Assembly: GCA_025355485.1 (NCBI GenBank)
Contig: JANXZP010000175.1
Span: forward strand, 1-13,818
Length of the DNA: 13,818 bases
Source of the DNA: Pseudomonadota bacterium
GTDB taxonomy: Bacteria > Pseudomonadota > Gammaproteobacteria > Xanthomonadales > Xanthomonadaceae
Direction of reading: 5' to 3'
Below are positions 6,026-13,818 of this stretch, one piece after another; within the stretch, counting starts at the first letter, position 1; every line of letters starts with the position of its first letter. Position numbers and translations under genes: made by a program. The notes beneath the pieces were generated by a model. That model made no database searches. It was given only the letters and a program-made list of their open reading frames with translations, and was not told the DNA's origin.

Positions 6026-8800
6026 ATGAACGACGCGTTGCCTGCATCGCTGTCCCGGCTGCTTGCCCAGCGCATGGAAGCGCTCGCGCCGCGGCTCGCG
6101 GATGCAACGACCGCGCGCGATAGGCTCGAACGCCTGTTGATCGCCAGCGATTTCGTATTCGGCGTATTGCGCGATCTGCCGGAAGCGTTCGCCGCGCTCG
6201 ATGGCCCGATGCCATCCGCCCCGATCCTCGACCCCGCAACTCCTGCGGCGTGGCCCGCGCAATTGCGGCGCTGGCGCAAGCTGGCATCGCTGCGACTGGT
6301 CTGGCGCGACGTTGCGGAGCTCGACACGGTCGATGTCACGCTCGCGGGCGCTAGCGCGCTCGCCGATGCCGTGATCGAAACCGCGCTTGCCGCCATCGAG
6401 GCACAGGTCGCGCAGAACCACGGCGTGATCCGCGATGCCGAAGGCAGCGTGCAGCGGATGGTCGTGTTCGGTCTCGGCAAGCTCGGCGGTGGCGAGCTGA
6501 ATTTTTCCTCCGACGTCGATCTGGTGTTCACGTATGCGGTGGGTGGCACCAGCGATGGCGCGCGTGCGATGGATGCCGATGCGTATTACGCGCGGATCGG
6601 CCAGCGCCTGATCCAGTTGCTCGATGAGATCACGCCCGATGGTTTCTGCTATCGGGTGGACATGCGCCTGCGGCCGTTCGGCGGTGTCGGCCGGCTCGCG
6701 CTGTCGTTCGACGCGATGGAGCAGTACTACCAGAGCGAGGGCCGCGACTGGGAACGCTACGCGTGGATCAAGGCGCGGCCGGTCGCAGGCGACATCACGG
6801 GCGGCGCACGCCTGCTGACGACGTTGCGGCCGTTCGTCTACCGCCGTTATCTGGACTACACCGCGCTCGACGGCCTGCGCGAGATGAAGGCGGCGATCGC
6901 AGCCGACGAGCGTCGCGAACTCTCGGATCACCTCAAGCTTGGCCCCGGTGGTATCCGCGAGATCGAATTCCTCGTGCAGGCGCTGCAATTGATCCGCGGC
7001 GGACGCGAAGCGTCGCTACGCACGCGATCGCTGCTGCACGCGATCGCTGCACTCGCCGCCGCCGGCCATCTGACCGCGACAGCGGCGCATTCGCTTGCGC
7101 AGGCGTACCGCTTCCTGCGCCGACTGGAAAACCGTGTGCAGATGCTTGCCGACCAGCAGGTGCATGCGTTGCCGGACGATGCGTTCACGCAACAGCGCAT
7201 TGCGTTCGGCCTCGGCTATGCCGATATCGCTGCATTACGCGCTGATCTGGATACGCAGCGCGCATTCGTGTCGCAGGAATTCGACCGCCTGCTGGCCGCG
7301 CGGCATCGCCATGGCGCGGTACCGACCTCGCTCGACGATTACTGGCACGCACTGCCCGATGGCGGCGATGCGAACGCATTGGTCGAGGCCGGCTTCGCGA
7401 AGGCCGATGCGCAGGACGCAGCGCTACGCGATTTTGCGCGCTCGCCGGCGGTGCGCGCATTATCGGTGCGCACGCGCGGTCGTCTCGATCGCGTGTTGCC
7501 GCGCTTGCTGCGCGCTGCTGCCGACGGCGGGGCTGCCGACCTCGCGCTGCCGCGCCTGCTCGCACTGCTGCAGGCGATCGCGCGGCGCGGCAGTTATCTC
7601 GCGCTGCTCGACGAACAGCCGGGCGCGCTGTCGCGGCTGGTCGACGTCGGCACGCGCAGCGCGCTGCTTGCCGAACGCATCGCCGCGCATCCGCTGTTGC
7701 TGGACGAATTGCTCGATGCGCGCGCCGACGGCGCGGCGCCGACGCGCGCGAGCCTCGCGTCCGAATGCACGCGCATGCTCGATGCCGCCGCGCCCGATGA
7801 CATCGAAGCCGCCCTGCATGCGCTCGCGGAGTTCCGGCAGGGCGCGAGTTTCCGGATCGGGCTCGCGCTGCTGAAGCGGCGCGTCGATGCGATCGACGCA
7901 TCGCGGCAACTCGCGTGGCTGGCCGAAACGATGCTCGCCGCCGCGCTCGATCTGGCGCGCCGCGCCGTTGTCGGTCGCGACGGCAGCAACGATGGCGCTG
8001 GGTTCGCAGTGATCGGCTACGGCAGCATCGGTGGCGAGGAACTTGGCTTCATGTCCGACCTGGATCTTGTCTTTCTTCATGCGGGCAGCAACGATCCCGA
8101 CAGTGCGCGCAGGAACGCGCGGCTCGCGCAAAAACTGGTGAGCCTGCTCGGAACCGCGACGCCTGCAGGCAGCCTGTACGAGATCGATGTGCGGTTGCGT
8201 CCCGATGGCGCGAAAGGACTGCTGGTTGCGAGTGCCGACGGATTCGCCGATTACCAGCGCGACCGCGCATGGACTTGGGAGCGCCTCGCCCTGGTGCGCG
8301 CGCGCGGTATCGTCGGGTCGGCTGCGACGCTCGCGCGTTTCGACGCGATCCGCACCGACGCGATCGTACAACCACGCGATCCTAATGCGTTGCGTAGCGA
8401 CGTGCTCGCGATGCGGGCCCGGATGCGCGGGGAGCTCGACCGCAGCCGTGGCGATCTCTTCGACCTCAAGCAGGGTGAGGGCGGACTGGTCGACCTGGAG
8501 TTCCTGCTGCAATACCTCGTGTTGACGCACGCGCACGTGCATGCGAAACCCGAACTGCTGCTTCCGCGCGCGAGCGCCGATCTGATCGCGACTCTGGCGC
8601 AGTGCGGGATTTTTCCGGATGCGCAGCGCGACGCGCTCGTCAGCGCGCACGCGTTGCTGCTGCAACGATCGCTAGCCTGCACCCTCGATCGCCGCCCGCG
8701 CATGGTCGCGATGGATGCGGGCATTGATGCGGCCCGCGGGGCGATCCGCGACGTGTGTCGAACGCATGGATTGGATTTTGCGGCTGCGCCAGCAGGCTAA
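6026..8800 (+). CDS. glnE: Bifunctional glutamine synthetase adenylyltransferase / adenylyl-removing enzyme
   Basis: 924 residues, close to the usual length of about 945. GlnE adds AMP to, and removes AMP phosphorolytically from, a Tyr of glutamine synthetase in response to glutamine and PII state, acting in the cytosol. It has two nucleotidyltransferase domains. The N-terminal, adenylyl-removing domain carries FGLGKLGGGELNFSSDVDL at 148-166, with D163 and D165. The C-terminal, adenylylating domain carries IGYGSIGGEELGFMSDLDL at 663-681, with D678 and D680 (Ser667 replaces the Lys common at this site; the metal-binding Asp pair is intact). A conserved GPGGIREIEFLVQ lies near 309-321 and its counterpart GEGGLVDLEFLLQ near 817-829. 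A weak purine-rich site (GAAAGA) precedes the ATG. The gene follows a strong terminator, so it needs its own promoter or read-through. Its stop overlaps the convergent ELM1 gene. Confidence 0.97.
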   Translation: MNDALPASLSRLLAQRMEALAPRLADATTARDRLERLLIASDFVFGVLRDLPEAFAALDGPMPSAPILDPATPAAWPAQLRRWRKLASLRLVWRDVAELDTVDVTLAGASALADAVIETALAAIEAQVAQNHGVIRDAEGSVQRMVVFGLGKLGGGELNFSSDVDLVFTYAVGGTSDGARAMDADAYYARIGQRLIQLLDEITPDGFCYRVDMRLRPFGGVGRLALSFDAMEQYYQSEGRDWERYAWIKARPVAGDITGGARLLTTLRPFVYRRYLDYTALDGLREMKAAIAADERRELSDHLKLGPGGIREIEFLVQALQLIRGGREASLRTRSLLHAIAALAAAGHLTATAAHSLAQAYRFLRRLENRVQMLADQQVHALPDDAFTQQRIAFGLGYADIAALRADLDTQRAFVSQEFDRLLAARHRHGAVPTSLDDYWHALPDGGDANALVEAGFAKADAQDAALRDFARSPAVRALSVRTRGRLDRVLPRLLRAAADGGAADLALPRLLALLQAIARRGSYLALLDEQPGALSRLVDVGTRSALLAERIAAHPLLLDELLDARADGAAPTRASLASECTRMLDAAAPDDIEAALHALAEFRQGASFRIGLALLKRRVDAIDASRQLAWLAETMLAAALDLARRAVVGRDGSNDGAGFAVIGYGSIGGEELGFMSDLDLVFLHAGSNDPDSARRNARLAQKLVSLLGTATPAGSLYEIDVRLRPDGAKGLLVASADGFADYQRDRAWTWERLALVRARGIVGSAATLARFDAIRTDAIVQPRDPNALRSDVLAMRARMRGELDRSRGDLFDLKQGEGGLVDLEFLLQYLVLTHAHVHAKPELLLPRASADLIATLAQCGIFPDAQRDALVSAHALLLQRSLACTLDRRPRMVAMDAGIDAARGAIRDVCRTHGLDFAAAPAG

Positions 8801-9750
8801 ACGCGCAACAGCGAGCGCACGGCTGCTGTAACGCGCGGCAACTCGACCAGCGGCGGCGCATCTGCATCCACGCCATCAGCGTCCAGCGCCAGCACTCGCC
8901 CGCGTTCGATCAGCGCGCGCAGAAACATCGCATGCCGCTCATGCGCGATTTCCGGCGATGCGACGCGCACGGATGCCGAAGTCGCGACCGCTTCGGAAAT
9001 CATGTTCACCGAATCCGGCGAAACGACGATGCGTTCGGCCCATGCAAGCAGTCCGGCGTAAGGGTTTTCGCCGTCGCTTGCATCGAACCAGCGCAGACCC
9101 GAAATGTTCGCGAGATCCTTGCGCGCGGCGTCAGCAAGCCACGCGGGTGTGCGCGGTGAAGCGCAGATCGACAGGCTTCCGCCCACATCCTCATACCGAA
9201 CGCGCAACAAATTCGCGGTTCGTTTCCACCAGTTCGCATCCAGCGGCACGTTCGAAATCGGGCCGCCGAGCAACAGCAGCGTGCGCGGCGACGCGAGCAC
9301 GCTGAATTGCGGGAACCGCGCGCGCGCGTTCGCGAGCCAGTCCGCGTTGACGGCGTGCAGGCTGCCAAGCGCGGTGACGACATTCGCGCCACGCAGCGCG
9401 TCGTGTTCCGGCACGACGACCGCGTCCCAGTAACGTGGGTCGATGCGCGGATCAAGGATCTGCACACAGCGCGCGCCGGCAGAGCGCAGCAATCGCGTCG
9501 CGAGCGCGGCCTGGCGTCCGCAGCCGATCGCGAGCGTCGGCGGTTCGCCCAATGCATCGCGGAATTCCTCGCCGAACGCACGCGTGCTGTCGTGCAGCAG
9601 TCGCGGCGCGACCCAACGCCATGGCGCGCGCGTTTCCAGTCGCCAGATGCTTGGCGTCGCGTCCGACAGCGCATGCGCGAGCGCGAGCGCCTGGCGCTCG
9701 TTGCCGGCGCGGCCATCGGTCAGTACCCAGGTCGTCGGCACAGGCGCCAT
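8797..9750 (-). CDS. ELM1 family protein (mitochondrial fission ELM1-like, GT-B-like fold)
   Basis: 317 residues from ATG 9750. The family landmarks are visible: N-terminal WVLTDGRAGNERQALALA (residues 8-25), GCGRQAALATRLL, then PRIDPRYWDAVVVPEHDALRG with the P-E-H-D signature and NVVTALGSLHAVN, LLLGGPISNVPLD, and near the C-terminus VVSPDSVNMISEAVATSASV. This last stretch resembles the sugar-nucleotide-binding end of GT-B enzymes. In bacteria the family is widespread but has no settled biochemical role; an envelope glycan role is only a guess. The stop TAG (8799-8797) overlaps the glnE stop, convergent by 4 nt. No Shine-Dalgarno sequence precedes the ATG; the leader instead reads GACCTCCTC. 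It is divergent from the rutE-like gene. Confidence 0.9.
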   Translation of the reverse strand: MAPVPTTWVLTDGRAGNERQALALAHALSDATPSIWRLETRAPWRWVAPRLLHDSTRAFGEEFRDALGEPPTLAIGCGRQAALATRLLRSAGARCVQILDPRIDPRYWDAVVVPEHDALRGANVVTALGSLHAVNADWLANARARFPQFSVLASPRTLLLLGGPISNVPLDANWWKRTANLLRVRYEDVGGSLSICASPRTPAWLADAARKDLANISGLRWFDASDGENPYAGLLAWAERIVVSPDSVNMISEAVATSASVRVASPEIAHERHAMFLRALIERGRVLALDADGVDADAPPLVELPRVTAAVRSLLRV

Positions 9751-9793
9751 GAGGAGGTCGTTCCAGCCGCGAGAAGGATCGTTACAGGACGCG

Positions 9794-9806
9794 GGGATGT
9801 TATCCC
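9794..9806. promoter_or_regulatory. Dyad GGGAT-GTT-ATCCC between divergent genes
   Basis: A perfect 5-bp inverted repeat with a 3-nt spacer lies in the 110-nt region between the divergent ELM1 and rutE-like genes. TACACT (9820-9825) could be a -10 box for the rutE-like gene, which would put the dyad over its -35 region. No good -35 is visible. The call is speculative. Confidence 0.25.
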
Positions 9807-9860
9807 GAAACCGCGCCCCTACACTTGTCGTTCAGAACTACGCCGCCACACTGGAAACCC

Positions 9861-10460
9861 ATGACCCAGCCCATCCTCTCCGACGCCGCGCTCGACCAGT
9901 TGTTCCGCACCGCGCGCACCCAGAACGCCTGGCGCGACCAGCCGGTCAGCGAGGCGCAACTGCACGCGTTGTACGACCTGATGAAATGGGGGCCGACCAG
10001 TGCCAACTGTTCGCCCGCGCGGATCGTGTTCGTGAAATCCGACGAAGCCAGGCGCAAGCTCGAGCCGGCGCTCAGCGATGGCAATCGCACCAAGACGATG
10101 AAGGCGCCGGTCACTGCGATTATCGCCACCGATTTCGCGTTCTACGAAAAACTGCCGTACCTGTTCCCGCACACCGATGCGAAGGCGTGGTTCGAAGGCA
10201 ACCAGCCCTTGATCGACACCACCGGCTTCCGCAACGCGACCTTGCAGGGCGGCTACTTCATCCTCGCCGCACGATCGATCGGCCTCGACTGCGGGCCGAT
10301 GTCGGGCTTCGACAACGCGAAAGTCGATGCGGCGTTCTTCGCCGGAACGAAGATCAAATCCAATTTCCTCGTCGCGCTCGGTTACGGCGATCCCGATCCG
10401 ACGGTGCTGTTCCCGCGCTCGCCGCGCCTGTCGTTCGACGAAGCCTGCCGCATCGAATGA
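9861..10460 (+). CDS. rutE: RutE/HadB-type nitroreductase family protein (probable malonic semialdehyde reductase)
   Basis: 199 residues from ATG 9861, preceded by TGGAAA. An upstream in-frame start at 9825 would add 12 residues not expected for the family. The sequence tracks E. coli RutE (196 aa) along its length: N-A-W-R near 22-25, MKWGPTSANCSPARIVF at 41-57, KAPVTAIIA at 81-89, GLDCGPMSGFD at 141-151, KSNFLVALGYGD at 166-177 and RLSFDEAC at 189-196. RutE is an FMN flavoprotein that reduces malonic semialdehyde to 3-hydroxypropionate in the Rut pyrimidine-degradation pathway. No other rut genes are here, so the substrate in this organism may differ. It is the first gene of a probable operon, 44 nt before yceI. 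Family is certain; substrate is inferred. Confidence 0.92.
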   Translation: MTQPILSDAALDQLFRTARTQNAWRDQPVSEAQLHALYDLMKWGPTSANCSPARIVFVKSDEARRKLEPALSDGNRTKTMKAPVTAIIATDFAFYEKLPYLFPHTDAKAWFEGNQPLIDTTGFRNATLQGGYFILAARSIGLDCGPMSGFDNAKVDAAFFAGTKIKSNFLVALGYGDPDPTVLFPRSPRLSFDEACRIE

Positions 10461-10504
10461 ACCGCTTTCATACCCGATAATTCTGATCATCAAGGAGCAA
10501 GTCC

Positions 10505-11110
10505 ATGACCATCACTCACACGAACATCCTCCGCAACACCGCGTTCGCCGCCGCCTTTGCGCTGGCCTCCAGCGCGGCCTTCGCAGCCGATCCGTACACG
10601 ATCGACGCGAAGCACACCCAGGTGCAGTACACCTACACCCACTTCGGCTACTCGCACATCACCGGGCGGTTCGGCAACGTCGAAGGCGATTTCCTGTTCG
10701 ATGCGAAGGACCCGACCAAGTCCAGCATCCAGGTGCATATCCCGATCGACAGCCTCAGCACCGGCGTGGCCGACCTGGACAAGGACATGCGCTCGGAGGG
10801 TTTTTTCGATCTCGCGAAATTCCCGCTCGCGACCTTCCAGAGCACCGCCGTGACCAGCACGGGCAAGGACAAGCTCGCGGTGACCGGCGACCTGACCATC
10901 CGCGGCGTGACCAAGCCGGTGACGCTGGACGTGACGATCAACAAGATCGGCGTGAACATGATGCATGGCGGCGTTCCGGCGGTCGGTTTCGATGCGACGG
11001 CGACGGTCAAGCGCAGCGATTTCGGTCTCACCGCATTCGTGCCGAACGTCAGCGACGAAGTGGCGCTGCATATCACGATGGAAGCGTACACGCCGAAGCC
11101 GAAGAAATAA
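10505..11110 (+). CDS. YceI family periplasmic protein
   Basis: 201 residues; AAGGAG about 7 nt before the ATG. The signal peptide (hydrophobic 9-22, AFA-A) should be cleaved near residue 27/28, leaving DPYTIDAKHTQVQYTYTHFG. The YceI pattern follows: Y-x-I-D-x-x-H near the mature start, F-x-x-x-G-x-F, then DLDKDMRSEGFFDLAKFPLATFQS with its typical 'FFD..KFP' block, GDLTIRGVTKPVTLDV and C-terminal FDATATVKRSDFGL. YceI proteins form a lipocalin-like barrel that binds long isoprenoids such as polyprenyl chains; in E. coli YceI is base/osmotic-stress induced. It lies between the rutE-like gene and the pirin gene (9-nt gap downstream), so co-transcription is likely. Confidence 0.95.
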   Translation: MTITHTNILRNTAFAAAFALASSAAFAADPYTIDAKHTQVQYTYTHFGYSHITGRFGNVEGDFLFDAKDPTKSSIQVHIPIDSLSTGVADLDKDMRSEGFFDLAKFPLATFQSTAVTSTGKDKLAVTGDLTIRGVTKPVTLDVTINKIGVNMMHGGVPAVGFDATATVKRSDFGLTAFVPNVSDEVALHITMEAYTPKPKK

Positions 11111-11119
11111 TCGCACGCC

Positions 11120-11821
11120 ATGATCCTGCTTCGACGCGCCTCTGACCGCGGCCACGCCACTTTCAGCTGGCTCGACAGCCGCCACACGTTTTCGTTCGGC
11201 GGCTATCACGATATGCAGTGGATGGGCTTCGGCCCGTTGCGCGTGATCAACGAGGACCGCGTCGCGCCCGGCGGCGGCTTCGCGCCGCACGGCCACGCGA
11301 ACATGGAGATCATCTCCTACGTGATCGAGGGCGCATTGCAGCATCGCGACAGCCTCGGCACCGGCTCGGTGATCCGTCCCGGCGACGTGCAAACCATGAG
11401 CGCCGGCAGCGGCATCGAGCACAGCGAGTTCAATGCGTCGAAGGCAGAAGCCGTCCATTTCCTGCAGGCGTGGGTTCAGCCGAACCGGCTCAATGCCACG
11501 CCGCGCTACGGGCAGCGGAATTTTCCGGTTGCCACGCGCAGTGGCGTGCTGAGACTCGTCGCGTCGCCGGACGGCGCCGACGAATCGCTCGCAATCCGGC
11601 AGGACGCACGCGTCTACGCGACGGTGCTGGCGCCAGAAGAAACGGTGAGTCTTGCGCTGGGCGCCGGACGCAAGGCTTGGGTGCAGGTCGTGCGTGGTGC
11701 GTTGCGACTCGGCGATGACACCCTGCTCAGTGTCGGCGATGGTGCTGGTATCAGCGAGCAATCCGATTTGTGTTTGCGAGCAGAGGCGGACAGCGAGGCG
11801 CTGGTGTTTGATTTGCCGTAG
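11120..11821 (+). CDS. Pirin family protein (YhhW-like cupin)
   Basis: 233 residues, about the length of E. coli YhhW (231). The cupin metal ligands are at H57, H59, H101 and E103, within FAPHGHANMEIISYVIEG and GSGIEHSEFN, at the same positions as in YhhW. YhhW has quercetin 2,3-dioxygenase activity in vitro; the physiological role of bacterial pirins is unsettled. Flanking landmarks are FSFGGYHD (25-31) and the HFLQAWVQPN stretch after the metal site; the C-terminal cupin half is divergent, as usual. It starts 9 nt after yceI without a strong ribosome-binding site, which suggests translational coupling in the operon. Its last 20 bases (11802-11821) are repeated exactly at 12741-12760, downstream of the next gene. 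Confidence 0.94.
   Translation: MILLRRASDRGHATFSWLDSRHTFSFGGYHDMQWMGFGPLRVINEDRVAPGGGFAPHGHANMEIISYVIEGALQHRDSLGTGSVIRPGDVQTMSAGSGIEHSEFNASKAEAVHFLQAWVQPNRLNATPRYGQRNFPVATRSGVLRLVASPDGADESLAIRQDARVYATVLAPEETVSLALGAGRKAWVQVVRGALRLGDDTLLSVGDGAGISEQSDLCLRAEADSEALVFDLP
11802..11821 (+). repeat. 20-bp direct repeat, left copy (3' end of pirin gene)
   Basis: TGGTGTTTGATTTGCCGTAG occurs here, encoding the last residues (Val-Phe-Asp-Leu-Pro) and stop of the pirin gene, and again at 12741-12760 in the same orientation. The match stops sharply on both sides. The two copies bound a 939-bp unit that carries the lipoprotein gene. Confidence 0.95.
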
Positions 11822-11909
11822 TGAATCTACAGCTTCGTGCAAAATCGATGGCAGTTCAGCCCATCCTGTTTCTACGAACGAGGCCGCAAGCTATCGCATC
11901 ACCTGCCAA

Positions 11910-11930
11910 CCGTGGACTGCGAGTCCACGG
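11910..11930. terminator. Perfect 9-bp hairpin between convergent pirin and lipoprotein genes
   Basis: CCGTGGACT (11910-11918), GCG, AGTCCACGG (11922-11930). It lies 20 nt past the stop of the minus-strand lipoprotein gene and 88 nt past the pirin stop. It is probably a bidirectional terminator, but no real T-tract follows on either strand (best is GGTT on the minus strand), so a palindromic intergenic element is an alternative. Confidence 0.5.
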
Positions 11931-11949
11931 CTGTAGGCGGCGCCGAGAG

Positions 11950-12573
11950 TCATTTCACTGGCTTGCACGCGACCGAATCGCACTGCACGGACTGAACCCT
12001 GCCGTCATCGCAGGTCGCTCGATATGTTTCCACATCGTCGGCGAGCCTGACGAACTTGAAGTCGGTTGCGCAATGCAACTTCGCAAGTTCCGTCTTGGCC
12101 TGCTCGCCATAGCTGCTCAGTCTTTCGGACCTGCCATTTCCTTCTGCGCTCGGGGGCGGCGGTGGCGGTGTTTCGATCGTTGCGGTCTGACCGGACCCGA
12201 CCGGAGCCAACTTCACGATCAGCGGATTGGGCGTCAAATCCTTGGCAGCACCGGTGGCGAGGTCCACGCCGATGCCGATGATGCCGCCGATGAGTACATT
12301 TCCCGCCAATCCGGCAGCGCCTTGGCCTTTCACTCCGCTGATAACCTGGGTGACGACCTGCTGGTATCCCTCGTGGTCGATCGTGACCTGGAATGCATCT
12401 TTGCGCTTCTTCTGCAAGGTGCATGGCGATTTGCATTGCTCGCCGCTGGAAAGCTTGATGTCGGCACCAACAGGCTCGGTCTGCACGGACCAAGCTTCTG
12501 TCGTGCCCCGAGTGATTGTGGCGCAGCCGCCGAGCAGCGCGGAGCACGCGACGATTGCCGCAAAAGTACGCAT
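11950..12573 (-). CDS. Outer-membrane-type lipoprotein with PEGA-like region and glycine-zipper segment
   Basis: 207 residues; AGGGGA 9 nt upstream of the ATG supports the start. The lipobox LLGGC puts the lipidated Cys at residue 17. Next comes ATITRGTTEAWSVQTEPVGADIKL, then CKSPCTL and VTIDHEGYQ, a pattern like PEGA-type beta domains in which a Cys pair (C47, C51) may form a disulfide. Residues 84-112 are Gly-rich (GLAGNVLIGGIIGIGVDLATGA), like a glycine zipper. A run of six prolines at 136-141 links to a C-terminal domain with four Cys (C168, C188, C198, C203). Function is unknown. Third codon positions are visibly richer in A/T than in glnE, and the gene lies inside a repeat-bounded 939-bp segment, so recent acquisition is possible. 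Confidence 0.82.
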   Translation of the reverse strand: MRTFAAIVACSALLGGCATITRGTTEAWSVQTEPVGADIKLSSGEQCKSPCTLQKKRKDAFQVTIDHEGYQQVVTQVISGVKGQGAAGLAGNVLIGGIIGIGVDLATGAAKDLTPNPLIVKLAPVGSGQTATIETPPPPPPSAEGNGRSERLSSYGEQAKTELAKLHCATDFKFVRLADDVETYRATCDDGRVQSVQCDSVACKPVK

Positions 12574-12839
12574 CGTTGGATTCCCCTGATTGACTCGCGT
12601 GGGCTCGCGCGATCGAACCGCATTCCCCGGGATCGCACGAATGCCATGTCTATATGGCTCTTCGTAGTGTACAGGGATGGCAGGGGTATAAGGCCCAACG
12701 GGTTCACAGTTATGGGCTACGCGAGTGATATCCAGTCACTTGGTGTTTGATTTGCCGTAGGGCTGAGGCGGCTACGCGTGGAGTCGCCAGCATTCTGGTT
12801 TCGCGTGTGTTGGGGCTTGTCGCTCGGCATGCCGCCAAT
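12574..12839. other. Gene-free region between lipoprotein gene and ETF-QO
   Basis: 266 nt. It holds the leader of the lipoprotein gene, an imperfect hairpin GCCCAAC (12693-12699) with GTT-AT-GGGC (12709-12717), and the right copy of the 20-bp repeat (12741-12760). GGCTACGCG occurs on both sides of that copy (12715-12723 and 12770-12778). No coding frame was convincing, no clear promoter was found, and no terminator was found after ETF-QO. Confidence 0.5.
12741..12760 (+). repeat. 20-bp direct repeat, right copy (duplicate of pirin gene end)
   Basis: An exact copy of 11802-11821 in the same orientation, here in non-coding sequence between the lipoprotein and ETF-QO genes. It has no coding context of its own, so it is best read as a duplicated or left-over pirin 3' end. 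Confidence 0.95.

Positions 12840-13818
<979 letters not shown>

Noticed and set aside
4742..6988. 748-codon open frame on the minus strand across mgtE, the terminator and glnE
   Set aside because: High G+C removes stop codons. The frame crosses an intergenic terminator and its translation has low-complexity Arg/Ala/His content; glnE and mgtE on the plus strand are clear.
9751..9758. GAGGAGGT on the plus strand as a ribosome-binding site for an unlisted gene
   Set aside because: No start codon at suitable spacing downstream and no frame before the rutE-like gene.
12693..12717. GCCCAAC...GTT-AT-GGGC hairpin considered as an integron attC site for the repeat-bounded module
   Set aside because: Only 25 nt long, the right arm is interrupted and inner L boxes are missing. 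It also lies upstream rather than downstream of the minus-strand gene.
11821..12750. 309-codon plus-strand frame covering the lipoprotein gene
   Set aside because: It starts at the pirin stop and lacks motifs. The minus frame has an RBS, signal sequence and lipobox.

Overview
The window reads as one stretch of a high-G+C (roughly two-thirds by eye) gammaproteobacterial chromosome. It is most likely from Xanthomonadales (a Rhodanobacteraceae/Lysobacteraceae-like bacterium). This is an inference from the gene set (two-domain GlnE next to an ELM1-family gene, RutE-type nitroreductase, ETF-ubiquinone oxidoreductase with its C-terminal 4Fe-4S region) and from codon bias; no rRNA or tRNA is present to confirm it. 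No phage, IS element, CRISPR array or recognisable defence operon was found.

Layout. 1-476 (-): start of a family 2 glycosyltransferase, cut by the window edge. 616-1128 (+): small secreted Tyr/Gly-rich protein with a His/Asp repeat tail, followed by an intrinsic terminator. 1319-2269 (+) and 2303-2806 (-): a convergent pair, an outer-membrane beta-barrel whose mature N-terminus is Cys-rich (CSSCGC) and a TlpA-like thioredoxin. 2981-4577 (+): Tat/lipoprotein-type FAD amine oxidase broken by one frameshift. 4649-5825 (+): MgtE-type magnesium transporter, also broken by one +1-type frameshift. 5885-5977: a structured RNA region ending in a strong terminator just before glnE. 6026-8800 (+): glnE, overlapping by 4 nt the convergent ELM1-family gene (8797-9750, -). 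9861-11821 (+): a probable operon of a RutE-like reductase, a periplasmic YceI protein and a pirin. 11950-12573 (-): a lipoprotein gene inside a 939-bp segment bounded by 20-bp perfect direct repeats, the left copy being the end of the pirin gene. 12840-13818 (-): 3' part of ETF-ubiquinone oxidoreductase.

How the genes work together. Most are independent housekeeping or envelope genes: nitrogen control (glnE), electron transfer from ETF to quinone, Mg2+ transport, periplasmic thiol redox, and a small oxidative-metabolism or stress operon (rutE-like, yceI, pirin). The least explained signals are the repeat-flanked lipoprotein module, the RNA region in front of glnE, the two neighbouring same-direction frameshifts (possibly sequence errors), and the Tyr/His/Asp-rich secreted protein. 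I see no clear multi-gene novel system.
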